Made by a program: the position numbers and the translations under genes. The notes under the pieces are model-generated. The model was not told where the DNA came from. It was given only the letters and a program-made list of their open reading frames with translations, and did no database searches. A DNA stretch of 64,000 nucleotides from Pseudoduganella guangdongensis (GTDB lineage Bacteria > Pseudomonadota > Gammaproteobacteria > Burkholderiales > Burkholderiaceae_D): NCBI RefSeq assembly GCF_009857475.1, contig NZ_WWCJ01000003.1, positions 308,889 through 372,888 on the forward strand, given 5' to 3'. Positions 8,508 through 15,822 of the stretch are shown here, one piece after another; within the stretch, counting starts at the first letter, position 1, and each line of letters opens with the position of its first letter.

Positions 8508-8741
8508 ATGTATAGCCATCCCACCAAGGAGCAAGTACGCGTTTACCTGGCCCAGCGCGGCCAGGCCCACCTGCCGCCACCTTCCCCCGAGGAAATCCGG
8601 CGCCGCCTGGACTGGCGCGCAGACCCGGCGCCCTTGCCGGCCGCCCTGATGTATTTGCCGCCCGCCCTGGTTTGGATAACGTTTACCTGGTGCTGCCTGC
8701 CACTCATGGCATTTACTTTGGCAAGAAATGATCAAAAGTAG
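8508..8741 (+). CDS. Small single-span membrane protein
   Basis: A 77-residue protein with a strong AAGGAGG ribosome binding site at about 8496-8502, just before ATG 8508. The N-terminal 45 residues are polar and Pro/Arg-rich. Residues about 46-70 (from LPAALMYL to MAFTLA) form one hydrophobic helix rich in Trp and Cys. It lies 45 bp after the SDR gene and may share its transcript. I do not recognise the family. Confidence 0.55.
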   Translation: MYSHPTKEQVRVYLAQRGQAHLPPPSPEEIRRRLDWRADPAPLPAALMYLPPALVWITFTWCCLPLMAFTLARNDQK

Positions 8742-8839
8742 TTTTTTATTAAACTATCTTATTTCCTAGCACAGCATTGCGCGCTAGAATCTATCAAAAT
8801 CTCACAAAAGTTGCCGTCCGTTAAGCGAACGGCAATAAA

Positions 8840-8944
8840 ACGGTGTATCATACCGTCCGTGTGCCGAAAATTGCGTCAATAACGGCTTTTTCTGGCGCTC
8901 TTTGTCGAAAATTCCGCCAATTATTTTGTTGCTAGGTTGCAACA
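8840..8944 (+). promoter_or_regulatory. Upstream region of the small HTH gene with inverted repeats
   Basis: Two short symmetric sites precede the 8964 gene: ACGGT-N7-ACCGT at 8840-8856 and TGTTGC-N6-GCAACA at 8927-8944. The second ends 19 bp before the start codon, where an autoregulatory operator could sit. A further imperfect hairpin (TTGCCGT arms) lies at about 8812-8834. The region is AT-richer than its surroundings. These are pattern observations only. Confidence 0.35.
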
Positions 8945-8963
8945 TGTTGATAAAGTAATAGCC

Positions 8964-9206
8964 ATGAGCTCTCTGAAAGAAATTACCGCTTCGCCGACTT
9001 ACAATCCGAACCGTGTGCTGGATGCCATCATCGAAAAGCTGCAGCTGAAAAATGATGCCGCCCTGTCCCGCGCGCTCGAGGTTGCTCCACCTGTTATCAG
9101 CAAGATCCGTCATAACACCCTGCCAATCGGCGCGACGATCCTGATCCGCATGCACGAAATCAGCGATTTCTCCATCCGTGAACTGCGTGAGCTGATGGCT
9201 CACTGA
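8964..9206 (+). CDS. Small HTH-like conserved protein
   Basis: An 80-residue protein. The central part, DAALSRALEVAPPVISKIRHNTLPI, has the spacing of an XRE-type helix-turn-helix (helix, turn at VAPP, recognition helix). The protein then ends in RMHEISDFSIRELRELM. It is probably a DNA-binding regulator. ATG 8964 is preferred because the conserved protein begins MSSLKEITASPTYNPNRVLD; an in-frame TTG at 8937 would add nine residues over the inverted repeat. It is convergent with the AYSGRV repeat gene. Confidence 0.65.
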   Translation: MSSLKEITASPTYNPNRVLDAIIEKLQLKNDAALSRALEVAPPVISKIRHNTLPIGATILIRMHEISDFSIRELRELMAH

Positions 9207-9228
9207 TCGCTCGCCTTCGGGTAAATAA

Positions 9229-9252
9229 AACGGCCGCCCTTGGGCGGCCGTT
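9229..9252 (-). terminator. Shared intrinsic terminator
   Basis: Perfect arms AACGGCCGCCC and GGGCGGCCGTT are separated by TT. Read on the minus strand, the stem is followed by a T-rich tract (TTTTATTTA), so it serves the repeat-protein gene best. It may also stop the convergent HTH gene. Confidence 0.75.
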
Positions 9253-9273
9253 GTCGTTTACGCGGCGCTGCGT

Positions 9274-10101
9274 TTATGCGCTTGCCAGGCGTGGGCGCTC
9301 GCCGTAGAACTTGCTCACTGCTGCCGCTTGCGTTTCGCTGCTGCCGACGCGCCCGGAGTAGGCGGTCTGCGCCGCAACTGCCACGCGGCCCGAGTAGGCG
9401 GTTTGCGTTTCCGCGGCCACCCGGCCCGAGTAGGCGGTCTGGGTGTTGGCGGCGACACGACCCGAGTAAGCGGTCTTGGCGTCGGCGGCGACACGGCCCG
9501 AGTAGGCGGTCTTGGCGTCGACGGCGACACGGCCCGAGTAGGCGGTCTTGGCGTCGGCGGACACGCGGCCCGAGTAGGCGGTCTTGGCGTCGGCGGCGAC
9601 GCGGCCCGAGTAGGCGGTCTTGGCGTCGGCGGCGACGCGGCCCGAGTAGGCGGTCTGCGCGTCGGCGGCCACGCGGCCGGAGTAGGCGGCGTCGGCGGGT
9701 TCAGCGCCGCGCAGGTAGGCTTCGCCGAAGGTTTCTTCGTACAGTTCTTTCATGCGGTTGCCCACGCGCTCGTGCGCCGCCTCGTCATCCTCGCCGCGCA
9801 GGCCGATGTATGGGAAGTGGTGCAGGTAGTAGCCGAACACGTTTTCGCAGTCGATGAAGTACTTCATCGTATCGAGGATGTGGTAGTGCCAGAAGATGTC
9901 CACGTCCATCAGCGGAGCGGTCTGCTCGTTGGGGAAGGTCTTCATCAGGTACAGGAAGCGGCGATACTCGAATTCGACGGCATTAACTTTTTCCAGCGAC
10001 CAGCCTTCGCCGGACTCCTCGTGCATCAGTTTCACTTTGATTGGTTCCAGATCGAGGTCGGCGATGGCCTTAAAGCTTTCAGCAGAAATCATGAGTGACA
10101 T
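9274..10101 (-). CDS. Glycine-rich-domain-like (DUF1399-like) protein with ten AYSGRV repeats
   Basis: A 275-residue protein in two parts. Residues 1-135 resemble the DUF1399 / glycine-rich-domain-containing-protein module: a helical start, then DVDIFWHYHILDTMKYF (H72, H74, D77), C85 and a YYLHHFPYIG segment (H94, H95). Residues 139-258 are ten uninterrupted 12-residue repeats with consensus AYSGRVAADAKT. AYSGRV is invariant in all ten units, while the second half varies (AADAQT, SADAKT, AANTQT, GSSETQ). A 17-residue tail follows. The repeats contain no Cys, and no signal peptide is visible. The start could instead be the ATG at codon 4, which has better spacing to AGGGA. No maturation enzyme is adjacent. 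The function is unknown; a modified-peptide precursor, a repeat scaffold or an adhesin-like tail are all possible. Confidence 0.75.
   Translation of the reverse strand: MSLMISAESFKAIADLDLEPIKVKLMHEESGEGWSLEKVNAVEFEYRRFLYLMKTFPNEQTAPLMDVDIFWHYHILDTMKYFIDCENVFGYYLHHFPYIGLRGEDDEAAHERVGNRMKELYEETFGEAYLRGAEPADAAYSGRVAADAQTAYSGRVAADAKTAYSGRVAADAKTAYSGRVSADAKTAYSGRVAVDAKTAYSGRVAADAKTAYSGRVAANTQTAYSGRVAAETQTAYSGRVAVAAQTAYSGRVGSSETQAAAVSKFYGERPRLASA
9328..9687 (-). repeat. Ten tandem 36-bp units encoding AYSGRV repeats
   Basis: 360 bp of in-frame 36-bp tandem repeats, each giving 12 residues. On the plus strand the recurring piece is CCGAGTAGGCGGT. Inner units are nearly identical and outer units have diverged, the pattern expected from unequal exchange or slippage. 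It is coding DNA and not a CRISPR array, since there are no unique spacers. Confidence 0.92.
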
Positions 10102-10428
10102 TCCCTATAAAAGTGAGCGAGCTAATTTACCAGTGAGAGAGAAAGACGCCGTTCTGAGGGGCTGGAGCTGTCGCTTGGGCGTCTGAGCGTTCGGAGCTGG
10201 GAACGCGATGTTGATGTGTATCAACTAGCTCAAGTATAGACAGCGCAACCTCTAATGCAAGTAACAATTCAATTGAGCGATCCTTAAACAACACAAGCGA
10301 TGACCCTTTCAAATCAATAGCTTGTCGCACTGTTAAATGTTACATCTGCATTTTTGCTGAGGGTTGGAAAGAGAGTTTGATATCCATCAACATCGGTTCG
10401 GTCTTTTCCTAGTGCGTGGTAAATATGC
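10102..10428. other. 327-bp gap with no supported gene
   Basis: This gap separates the repeat-protein gene from the histidine kinase gene upstream on the same strand. It is clearly AT-richer than the flanks. A 67-codon frame at 10127-10330 (minus, GTG start) has no ribosome binding site and unusual codon choice, so I do not call it. The part next to 10101 presumably holds the promoter of the repeat gene. Nothing else was recognised. Confidence 0.5.
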
Positions 10429-12213
10429 CTAAGCACTTAGCCGCATATCCTCCATCGGCGCCACGCGGAAACCGATCGGCACCGCAATGCTGACCGTGGT
10501 GCCGCCATGAACCAGGCTGTTGATCGAACAGCTGCCGCCCAGCAGGCTGATGCGCTCCTCGATGCCCACCAGGCCGAATGAGCCGGCCTTGTGCCGGGAC
10601 GCCGTTTCGATGCCGATGCCGTTGTCGGTTATGGTCATGCGCAGCATGCCATGCGATTGCTGCAGCTCGACCCGCACCATGCTGGCACCGGCATGCTGAT
10701 GGATATTGCTCAGGGATTCCTGCAGCACGCGGAAGAAGGCGGTGGCGCAGTGGTCATCCACCCCGTGGTCGGCCTTGGCCTCTTCAATGAACTCGCACTT
10801 GATGCCGGAGCGCTGGCGGAATTGCGCGATCTGCCATTCGACCGCCGCCGACAGGCCCAGGTCCAGCACATTGGGCCGCAGGTCGTTGATGATGTGGCGC
10901 ACGCTGCGGATGGTGTTGTCGATCTGGTGCAGGGTGGCGCACGCCCGCGCATGCAGGCGCGGATGGCTTTTCTCGGTGCGCGTGGCCAGGATGTCGGCCT
11001 CGATGCGCAGGGCCAGCAGGTTCTGTCCCAGGTCGTCGTGGATTTCGCGCGCGATGCGTTTGCGTTCCTCTTCCTTGATATGGTCGGCGTGCGCGGCCAG
11101 GCGGCGCAGGCGGTGGTGCGACAACTGCAGGCGCGCCTGGCTGTCGCGCAGTTCGCGCGTCATGGCGCGCGCCATCTTCAGCGCGCGCCGGCGCGAGGAG
11201 GCGAGGGTGACGAACAGCGCATAAATCAGGATGCTGGCGCCGAAGCCCAGGCTGCCCGCCAGCAGCGGCATGAACTGGTCGAAGCGCGAGTACAGCTCCT
11301 GCTTGGGCACGCTGAACCGGGCATGCCAGGTGCGGCCATGGAATTGCACCGGCAGCTCGCTGACGAAATGCCCGTTGCCGGCGGCGGGCTGGCCCGGATG
11401 GCTGTCAAACAGCAGGGTGGCAGGCTGCAAGGCGACACTGCTGTCGCGCAGCGTCACGCGCACCGCGCGCAGCGGCATTTCCACCAGGGCGCTGCCGACC
11501 AGACGCGGCACGCTGAAACCCAGGCCGACCGAGCCAAGGCAGGCCGCGCGCCGTTCCTCGACCGTGCTGGCGGGCATGCCGTTGCGGTAAATCGGGATGC
11601 GCATGGCCATGCCAATGTGGCTGGGCGCGCTGCGCAGCGGGATCGGCTGGCCCGAGCTGCTCATGATGCCCTGGTCGCGCGCCCGGAACAGCGCCTCGGC
11701 CACGCCGGGACGGGCGGCGATATCCAGGCCGTAGCGGTCGCGGAAACCTTGCAGCGGCTCGATCATGGTCAGTACCGCATATTCGCGCCGCACGCCGGCC
11801 GGGTGGCGCGCGAAGGCCGGATAGTCCTGCTCGGCGATGCCCTGCTGGCGCGCCTCCGCCGCCGGGCGCAGGGCGTCGGTGTAGTACTCGGCGAAGTTGA
11901 TATTGTCGATGGCCGGGTAGTTGCGCTCCAGGTCCAGCCCTCGCACATAGCGGTGGAAGGTTTCGCGCGTCACCTGGCCGCCGGCCTGAAAGTAGCTGGC
12001 GGCGGCGCGCAGCACGTCGGTGTAGGCCTTGATGCTGGTGTTGATATTAAACTGGGTGTTATGGGCCTGGTGGTCGAAGCGTTCCCGCGCGCTGCTTTCG
12101 ACGGAGCGGGTGGCAATGCTGTACAGACCTATTCCGACCCCGAGCGAGATTGCGATGCCAAGCCACCACAAAGGCTGCGAAGGGGTGAATAAGCGTGGCG
12201 GTTGGCGGCTCAT
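10429..12213 (-). CDS. CHASE-domain sensor histidine kinase, NarL/DegS type
   Basis: A 594-residue inner-membrane sensor. An N-terminal membrane helix (PLWWLGIAISLGVGIGLYS) precedes a periplasmic CHASE domain (about 70-300, with YPAIDNINFAEY and an IMSSSGQPIPL segment). A second membrane helix (LLAGSLGFGASILIYALFVT) is followed by a coiled linker, then HisKA_3 with phosphoacceptor H392 in REIHDDLGQNL. The HATPase_c domain has the N box around residue 531 (TDNGIGIE) and GLVGIEERI. CHASE domains bind small molecules outside the cell. No response regulator gene is adjacent, so the partner is elsewhere. It is at most weakly linked to the repeat gene downstream because of the 327-bp gap. Confidence 0.88.
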   Translation of the reverse strand: MSRQPPRLFTPSQPLWWLGIAISLGVGIGLYSIATRSVESSARERFDHQAHNTQFNINTSIKAYTDVLRAAASYFQAGGQVTRETFHRYVRGLDLERNYPAIDNINFAEYYTDALRPAAEARQQGIAEQDYPAFARHPAGVRREYAVLTMIEPLQGFRDRYGLDIAARPGVAEALFRARDQGIMSSSGQPIPLRSAPSHIGMAMRIPIYRNGMPASTVEERRAACLGSVGLGFSVPRLVGSALVEMPLRAVRVTLRDSSVALQPATLLFDSHPGQPAAGNGHFVSELPVQFHGRTWHARFSVPKQELYSRFDQFMPLLAGSLGFGASILIYALFVTLASSRRRALKMARAMTRELRDSQARLQLSHHRLRRLAAHADHIKEEERKRIAREIHDDLGQNLLALRIEADILATRTEKSHPRLHARACATLHQIDNTIRSVRHIINDLRPNVLDLGLSAAVEWQIAQFRQRSGIKCEFIEEAKADHGVDDHCATAFFRVLQESLSNIHQHAGASMVRVELQQSHGMLRMTITDNGIGIETASRHKAGSFGLVGIEERISLLGGSCSINSLVHGGTTVSIAVPIGFRVAPMEDMRLSA

Positions 12214-12291
12214 TCATTGACTATAAGAATTTTTGTAACCTTTGGTCAAGTTGTGAAAATGCCACTTTGATTGAAATCAAACTAATATGAA

Positions 12292-12319
12292 AAAATGCCC
12301 TGTTTGTCCAGGGCATTTT
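12292..12319 (-). terminator. Intrinsic terminator of the PEP-CTERM gene
   Basis: Arms AAAATGCCCTG and CAGGGCATTTT are perfect with a short loop. A T-run follows on the minus strand, 21 bp after the stop of the PEP-CTERM gene. Confidence 0.82.
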
Positions 12320-12340
12320 GTGTTCCTATGCAGTGGCTTT

Positions 12341-12871
12341 TCAGCTGCGACGGCGGCGCAGGCTGCAAGCGGCCAGCAGGCCGAGGCCGAGCAAGGCGAC
12401 GCTGCTTGGCTCAGGTACGTCCTGCGCGGCCTGGCCCTCGCGCCAGGTAACGTTATCGAAAGTAAAGTGGCTACCGGGGACCGACACCTGGACCTCGTCG
12501 ATGCCGCTGAACAGGGCGCCAAACGCGAACGTGCCGGCGTTGGAGGCAATATCGATTGAACCCAGCAAGGAGCCATTGTTATACGCGGAGAAACGCGCTG
12601 GCCCGCTGCCGCCGTTGCTGACCATATCGATACTGATCAGGTTAAAGTCGCCTGCACTCGCCAGCACGAAGGTGGCCACGCCGCCATCCATGTGCGCCAT
12701 ATCGGCACCGGGCCAGTTCCAGACCGAGTTGGAACTCATGTTCATGCCGTTTTGCGAGAAGTTGTTGAAGCTAGCCATACCAGTGAAATCCATGACGCCG
12801 GCTTGCGCCTGGCCCAGGGACGCGGTGGCAAGGGCGGCAACCAGTGCGCATTGCTTGATCAATCGTTTCAT
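12341..12871 (-). CDS. PEP-CTERM sorting domain protein
   Basis: A 176-residue exported protein. Residues 1-24 form a signal peptide ending in AQAG. The body has a beta-rich composition with many Asn, Ser and Gly (MASFNNFSQNGMNMSSNS, MVSNGGSGPARFSAYNNGS). The C-terminus has the tripartite sorting signal: VPEPSS, then a short hydrophobic helix (VALLGLGLLAACSL) and an RRRR cluster. Such proteins are cleaved and handled by an exosortase (EpsH type) and are linked to exopolysaccharide. No exosortase gene is in the window. The specific role is unknown. Confidence 0.9.
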   Translation of the reverse strand: MKRLIKQCALVAALATASLGQAQAGVMDFTGMASFNNFSQNGMNMSSNSVWNWPGADMAHMDGGVATFVLASAGDFNLISIDMVSNGGSGPARFSAYNNGSLLGSIDIASNAGTFAFGALFSGIDEVQVSVPGSHFTFDNVTWREGQAAQDVPEPSSVALLGLGLLAACSLRRRRS

Positions 12872-13004
12872 GACATCAGTCCCCTCAAGAATAATTGTTT
12901 AGGTAACTTGCAAGAAGCAAACTGTGTGCCGGGGTATCAACTATCTGATTCTTAAGCAACTTCTCCTGATGGCTTGACTCTGCTGTAAAACTTCCCGACA
13001 GACA

Positions 13005-13033
13005 TAAAAAAAGCCGCCTGGAAAGGCGGCTTT
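13005..13033 (-). terminator. Intrinsic terminator of glnS
   Basis: Arms AAGCCGCCT and AGGCGGCTT are separated by GGAA, with a run of seven A on the plus strand (T on the transcript) just past the stem. It lies 21 bp after the glnS stop. Confidence 0.88.
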
Positions 13034-13053
13034 AATGGTGGCGCTCGACCGGC

Positions 13054-14814
13054 TTACTTGGCCCAGCTGTCCTTCAAGGTCACGATGCGGTTGAAGACCG
13101 GCTTGCCTGGCTGGGACAGCACGCGGTCGGCCACGAAGTAGCCGTGGCGCTCAAACTGGTAGCGCTGCTCGGCGGCGGCGTCCTTCAGGCCCGGCTCCAG
13201 GTAGGCTTGCACGATTTCCAGCGCTTTCGGGTTCAGGAACTCCTTGAAGTCCTTGCCGCCGGCGTCCGGCTTTTCTTCGGTGAACAGGCGGTCGTACAGG
13301 CGTACTTCGGCTGGCAGCGCGGCTTCGGCGCTGACCCAGGTGATGTTGCCCTTGACCTTGTAGGTGTCGGCGCCCGGGGTGCCGGACTTGGAGTCCTCGA
13401 AGTACTTCACGCGCACGGCGGTGACCTTGCCGTTTTCGTCCTTGTCGTAGCCGGTGCATTCGGCCACAAAGCCGTATTTCAGGCGCACGCGCGCCCCCGG
13501 CTGGTCGCCGACCGGCGGGGTGAAGCGGAAGTAGCCCTTGGTCGGGGTCTCCATGAAGTCCTCTTCCTCGATCCACAGCTCGCGCGTGAACGGGAAGGTG
13601 CGGTGGCCCAGCTCTGGGTGGTGCGGGTGGACCGGCGAGGTGCATTCGACCGATTGGCCTTGCGGGAAGTTCTCGACGATCAGCTTCAGCGGGCGCAGCA
13701 CGGCGATGGCGCGCGGCGCTTTCGGGTCAAGGTCTTCACGCACGGCGCCTTCCAGCACGCCGAAGTCGATCCAGCCGTCGGACTTGGTGACACCGGTGCG
13801 CTCGCACATCAGCTGGATGCCTTCCGGGGTGAAGCCGCGGCGGCGCATGCCGGCCATGGTCGGCAGGCGCGGGTCGTCCCAGCCGTCCACGATGCCTTCT
13901 TCCACCATCTGGCGCAGCTTGCGCTTGGAGGTGACGATGTAGGTCAGGTTCAGGCGCGCGAATTCGTACTGGTGCGGCACCGGCTTCTTGAAGAAGCCGC
14001 CCTCGGACAGCACTTCCAGCAGCCAGTCGTAGAACGGGCGGTGGTCCTGGAATTCCAGGGTGCAGATGGAGTGGGTGATGTTCTCCAGCGCGTCCGAAAT
14101 CGGGTGGGTGTAGTCGTACATCGGGTAGATGCACCAGTCGTCGCCCGTGCGGTGGTGGTGGGCGTGGCGGATACGGTAGATCGCCGGGTCGCGCATATTC
14201 ATGTTCGGCGAGGACATGGCGTCTTCGCTGATCTTGGCGCGCAGCAGGTGCTCGCCGTCCTTGAACTTGCCCGCCTTCATATCGCGGAACAGCTGCAGGT
14301 TTTCTTCCACCGAGCGGTTGCGGAATGGCGAGTTGGTGCCGGCCACGCCGAAGCCGCCGCGCGTGTTCTTCATTTCTTCCGCGCTCTGGCTGTCGACGTA
14401 AGCCTTGCCGACCTTGATCAGGTATTCGGCCATCTCGTACAGCTTGTCGAAGTAGTCGGAGGCGAAATACAGGTGGTTGCCGGCGCCGACCGGGCCTTTA
14501 TAGTCCCAGTCGAAACCGAGCCAGCGCACGCTGTCGATGATGGAGTCGACGTATTCCTGTTCTTCTTTTTCAGGGTTGGTGTCGTCGAAACGCAGGTGGC
14601 AGCGGCCGCCGAAGTCGCGCGCCAGGCCGAAATTGGTGTAGATGGACTTGGCGTGGCCGACGTGCAGGTAGCCATTCGGCTCCGGCGGGAAGCGGGTGAT
14701 CACCGGCGGCAGGCCGTCGCGGGTATGGGTGCCGGCAGCCAGGTCGGCTTCAACGATATTGCGCAGGAAATTCGGCGCAGGGGCCGGGGCAGCAGGTTTC
14801 TTGTCGTTGCTCAT
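13054..14814 (-). CDS. glnS: Glutamine--tRNA ligase
   Basis: A 586-residue class I aminoacyl-tRNA synthetase that charges tRNA-Gln. The RFPPEPNGYLHVGHAKSI stretch holds the HIGH-like motif HVGH at 51-54. The KMSKS-like element is VTSKRKLRQ near residue 294. The C-terminal anticodon-binding barrels are complete (LKYGFVAECTGYDKDENGK and ERHGYFVADRVL). Compared with the 554-residue E. coli enzyme it has a short Ala/Pro-rich N-terminal extension and some extra loops. Presence of GlnRS fits Beta/Gammaproteobacteria. The upstream leader contains a very long hairpin (14838-14925). Confidence 0.95.
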   Translation of the reverse strand: MSNDKKPAAPAPAPNFLRNIVEADLAAGTHTRDGLPPVITRFPPEPNGYLHVGHAKSIYTNFGLARDFGGRCHLRFDDTNPEKEEQEYVDSIIDSVRWLGFDWDYKGPVGAGNHLYFASDYFDKLYEMAEYLIKVGKAYVDSQSAEEMKNTRGGFGVAGTNSPFRNRSVEENLQLFRDMKAGKFKDGEHLLRAKISEDAMSSPNMNMRDPAIYRIRHAHHHRTGDDWCIYPMYDYTHPISDALENITHSICTLEFQDHRPFYDWLLEVLSEGGFFKKPVPHQYEFARLNLTYIVTSKRKLRQMVEEGIVDGWDDPRLPTMAGMRRRGFTPEGIQLMCERTGVTKSDGWIDFGVLEGAVREDLDPKAPRAIAVLRPLKLIVENFPQGQSVECTSPVHPHHPELGHRTFPFTRELWIEEEDFMETPTKGYFRFTPPVGDQPGARVRLKYGFVAECTGYDKDENGKVTAVRVKYFEDSKSGTPGADTYKVKGNITWVSAEAALPAEVRLYDRLFTEEKPDAGGKDFKEFLNPKALEIVQAYLEPGLKDAAAEQRYQFERHGYFVADRVLSQPGKPVFNRIVTLKDSWAK

Positions 14815-14837
14815 GTATGTTCTTGGTTTAAACCAGG

Positions 14838-14925
14838 AAACCGGGAAACCAGGGTACGGCCGCCAGGGCCGGACCCCAGGTTTGGCAGAGGCCGGCCCTG
14901 GGGCCGTACCCTGGTTTCCCGGTTT
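14838..14925. repeat. Long palindrome in the glnS / J-domain divergent region
   Basis: Arms 14838-14872 (35 nt) and 14892-14925 (34 nt) are complementary except for a small bulge at GGCCGCC versus GGCCCC, around a 19-nt loop. Unlike the other palindromes here it lies between divergent genes. It ends 24 bp before the glnS start codon, so it would be inside the glnS leader RNA if transcription starts at the -10 at 14953-14960. Confidence 0.8.
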
Positions 14926-14952
14926 TGGGGTGATGTTCAGCGTAAACAGGGC

Positions 14953-14960
14953 ATTTTATA
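14953..14960 (-). promoter_or_regulatory. Candidate glnS -10 element
   Basis: The minus strand reads TATAAAAT, a good sigma-70 -10 match. It would place the transcript start near 14945 and leave a leader of roughly 130 nt that includes the long hairpin. A -35 match is not clear, so this is tentative. Confidence 0.35.
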
Positions 14961-15006
14961 GGATAATTCGTCCTTACGCGTTTAAAAACCGGCCCGGAGT
15001 TGCTTT

Positions 15007-15300
15007 ATGGAAAATTTGTACAATGTGCTCGGTGTCGCGCCCAACGCCTCTGACGAGGAAATCAAGAAGGTCTACCGTTCCCTGGCCATGCGCTTCCACC
15101 CGGACCGCAACCAGGAACCGGGCGCCGACGCCCGCTTCAAGGCCATCGTCAAAGCTTACGAAGTGTTGTCCGACCCGGAGAAACGGGAAGAGTACAACCA
15201 GAGTGTGCACCACCGCATCATCATCGACCCGGAAGAGGAAGCCTACCAACAGTGGCGTTCCATCTTCAGCGTCAACGGCGTGACCATTCCCGCCGCCTGA
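15007..15300 (+). CDS. Stand-alone J-domain (DnaJ-like) protein
   Basis: A 97-residue protein made of a J domain (residues 1-65) and a short acidic tail. The HPD motif that stimulates Hsp70 ATPase is at 31-33 in [12 protein letters not shown], with the helix II/III pattern ([30 protein letters not shown]) intact. It has no Gly/Phe, zinc or substrate-binding domain, so it must act as a dedicated co-chaperone. It starts a four-gene operon; 19 bp separate its stop from the next gene. The partner is probably DnaK, with client specificity given by the co-encoded proteins (inference). Confidence 0.88.
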   Translation: MENLYNVLGVAPNASDEEIKKVYRSLAMRFHPDRNQEPGADARFKAIVKAYEVLSDPEKREEYNQSVHHRIIIDPEEEAYQQWRSIFSVNGVTIPAA

Positions 15301-15319
15301 ATCAAGAAAGTAGCAGCAA

Positions 15320-15820
15320 ATGAGAAAAGTACACCCAGAGTTCGCCTACCAGGCGCGCGAACTGGAAGGGCAGATCGAGGGCATCCTCGGCGATCCGCCT
15401 GACCACAAGAACTACAAGAAGATGGTCGACGCCCTGCGCACCGAATATATCAACGGCGGCGGCATCGACGATTTGAACATGATGGCCTTTGCGCTGGTGG
15501 ACGTGATCGAATTCCACGACCCGAAAGCCGCCCTGGCCGACGCTGAGGACTTCGAGTACGGCGACCCGGCGCGCGTGTTCGGCGCGGCCAGCTGCCCGAA
15601 AGCGGAAGGCCTGCTGGAAGCGCTGGAAGAGAACCACCCCGACCTGGCGCGCCAGGCCATCATCACGGCGCTGCTGCACAAGCACCCGCGCATGTGGGAC
15701 GACGAGGACACTTCGCTCGACCGCCTGGCAGAAGGCGACGACGGCGATGATGAAGACGATTACGCGGACGACGTCGCGACCGACGACTTCACCGGCATCT
15801 TTGACCAGCAGGAGGATTGA
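15320..15820 (+). CDS. Unrecognised acidic protein, J-domain operon gene 2
   Basis: A 166-residue soluble protein with no signal peptide or membrane helix. The first 130 residues look helical (FAYQARELEGQIEGIL, YKKMVDALRTEYINGGGID, GLLEALEENHPDLARQAI). The last 35 residues are extremely Asp/Glu-rich (EGDDGDDEDDYADD) and end in a short FTGIF segment, which could be an interaction tail. ATG 15320 sits 19 bp after the J-domain gene. The stop is 2 bp before the next start. I do not recognise the family. Confidence 0.8.
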   Translation: MRKVHPEFAYQARELEGQIEGILGDPPDHKNYKKMVDALRTEYINGGGIDDLNMMAFALVDVIEFHDPKAALADAEDFEYGDPARVFGAASCPKAEGLLEALEENHPDLARQAIITALLHKHPRMWDDEDTSLDRLAEGDDGDDEDDYADDVATDDFTGIFDQQED

Positions 15821-15822
15821 GC

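Noticed and set aside
9328..9687. Possible CRISPR array (36-bp units)
   Set aside because: Units are adjacent with no unique spacers, are in frame within a gene and encode a regular peptide repeat.
10127..10330. 67-codon frame on the minus strand in the 327-bp gap
   Set aside because: GTG start without ribosome binding site, codon use unlike neighbours and no recognisable features.
15817..15822. TTG start two codons upstream for operon gene 3
   Set aside because: ATG 15823 has the well-placed AGGAGG and the upstream TTG overlaps the previous stop.
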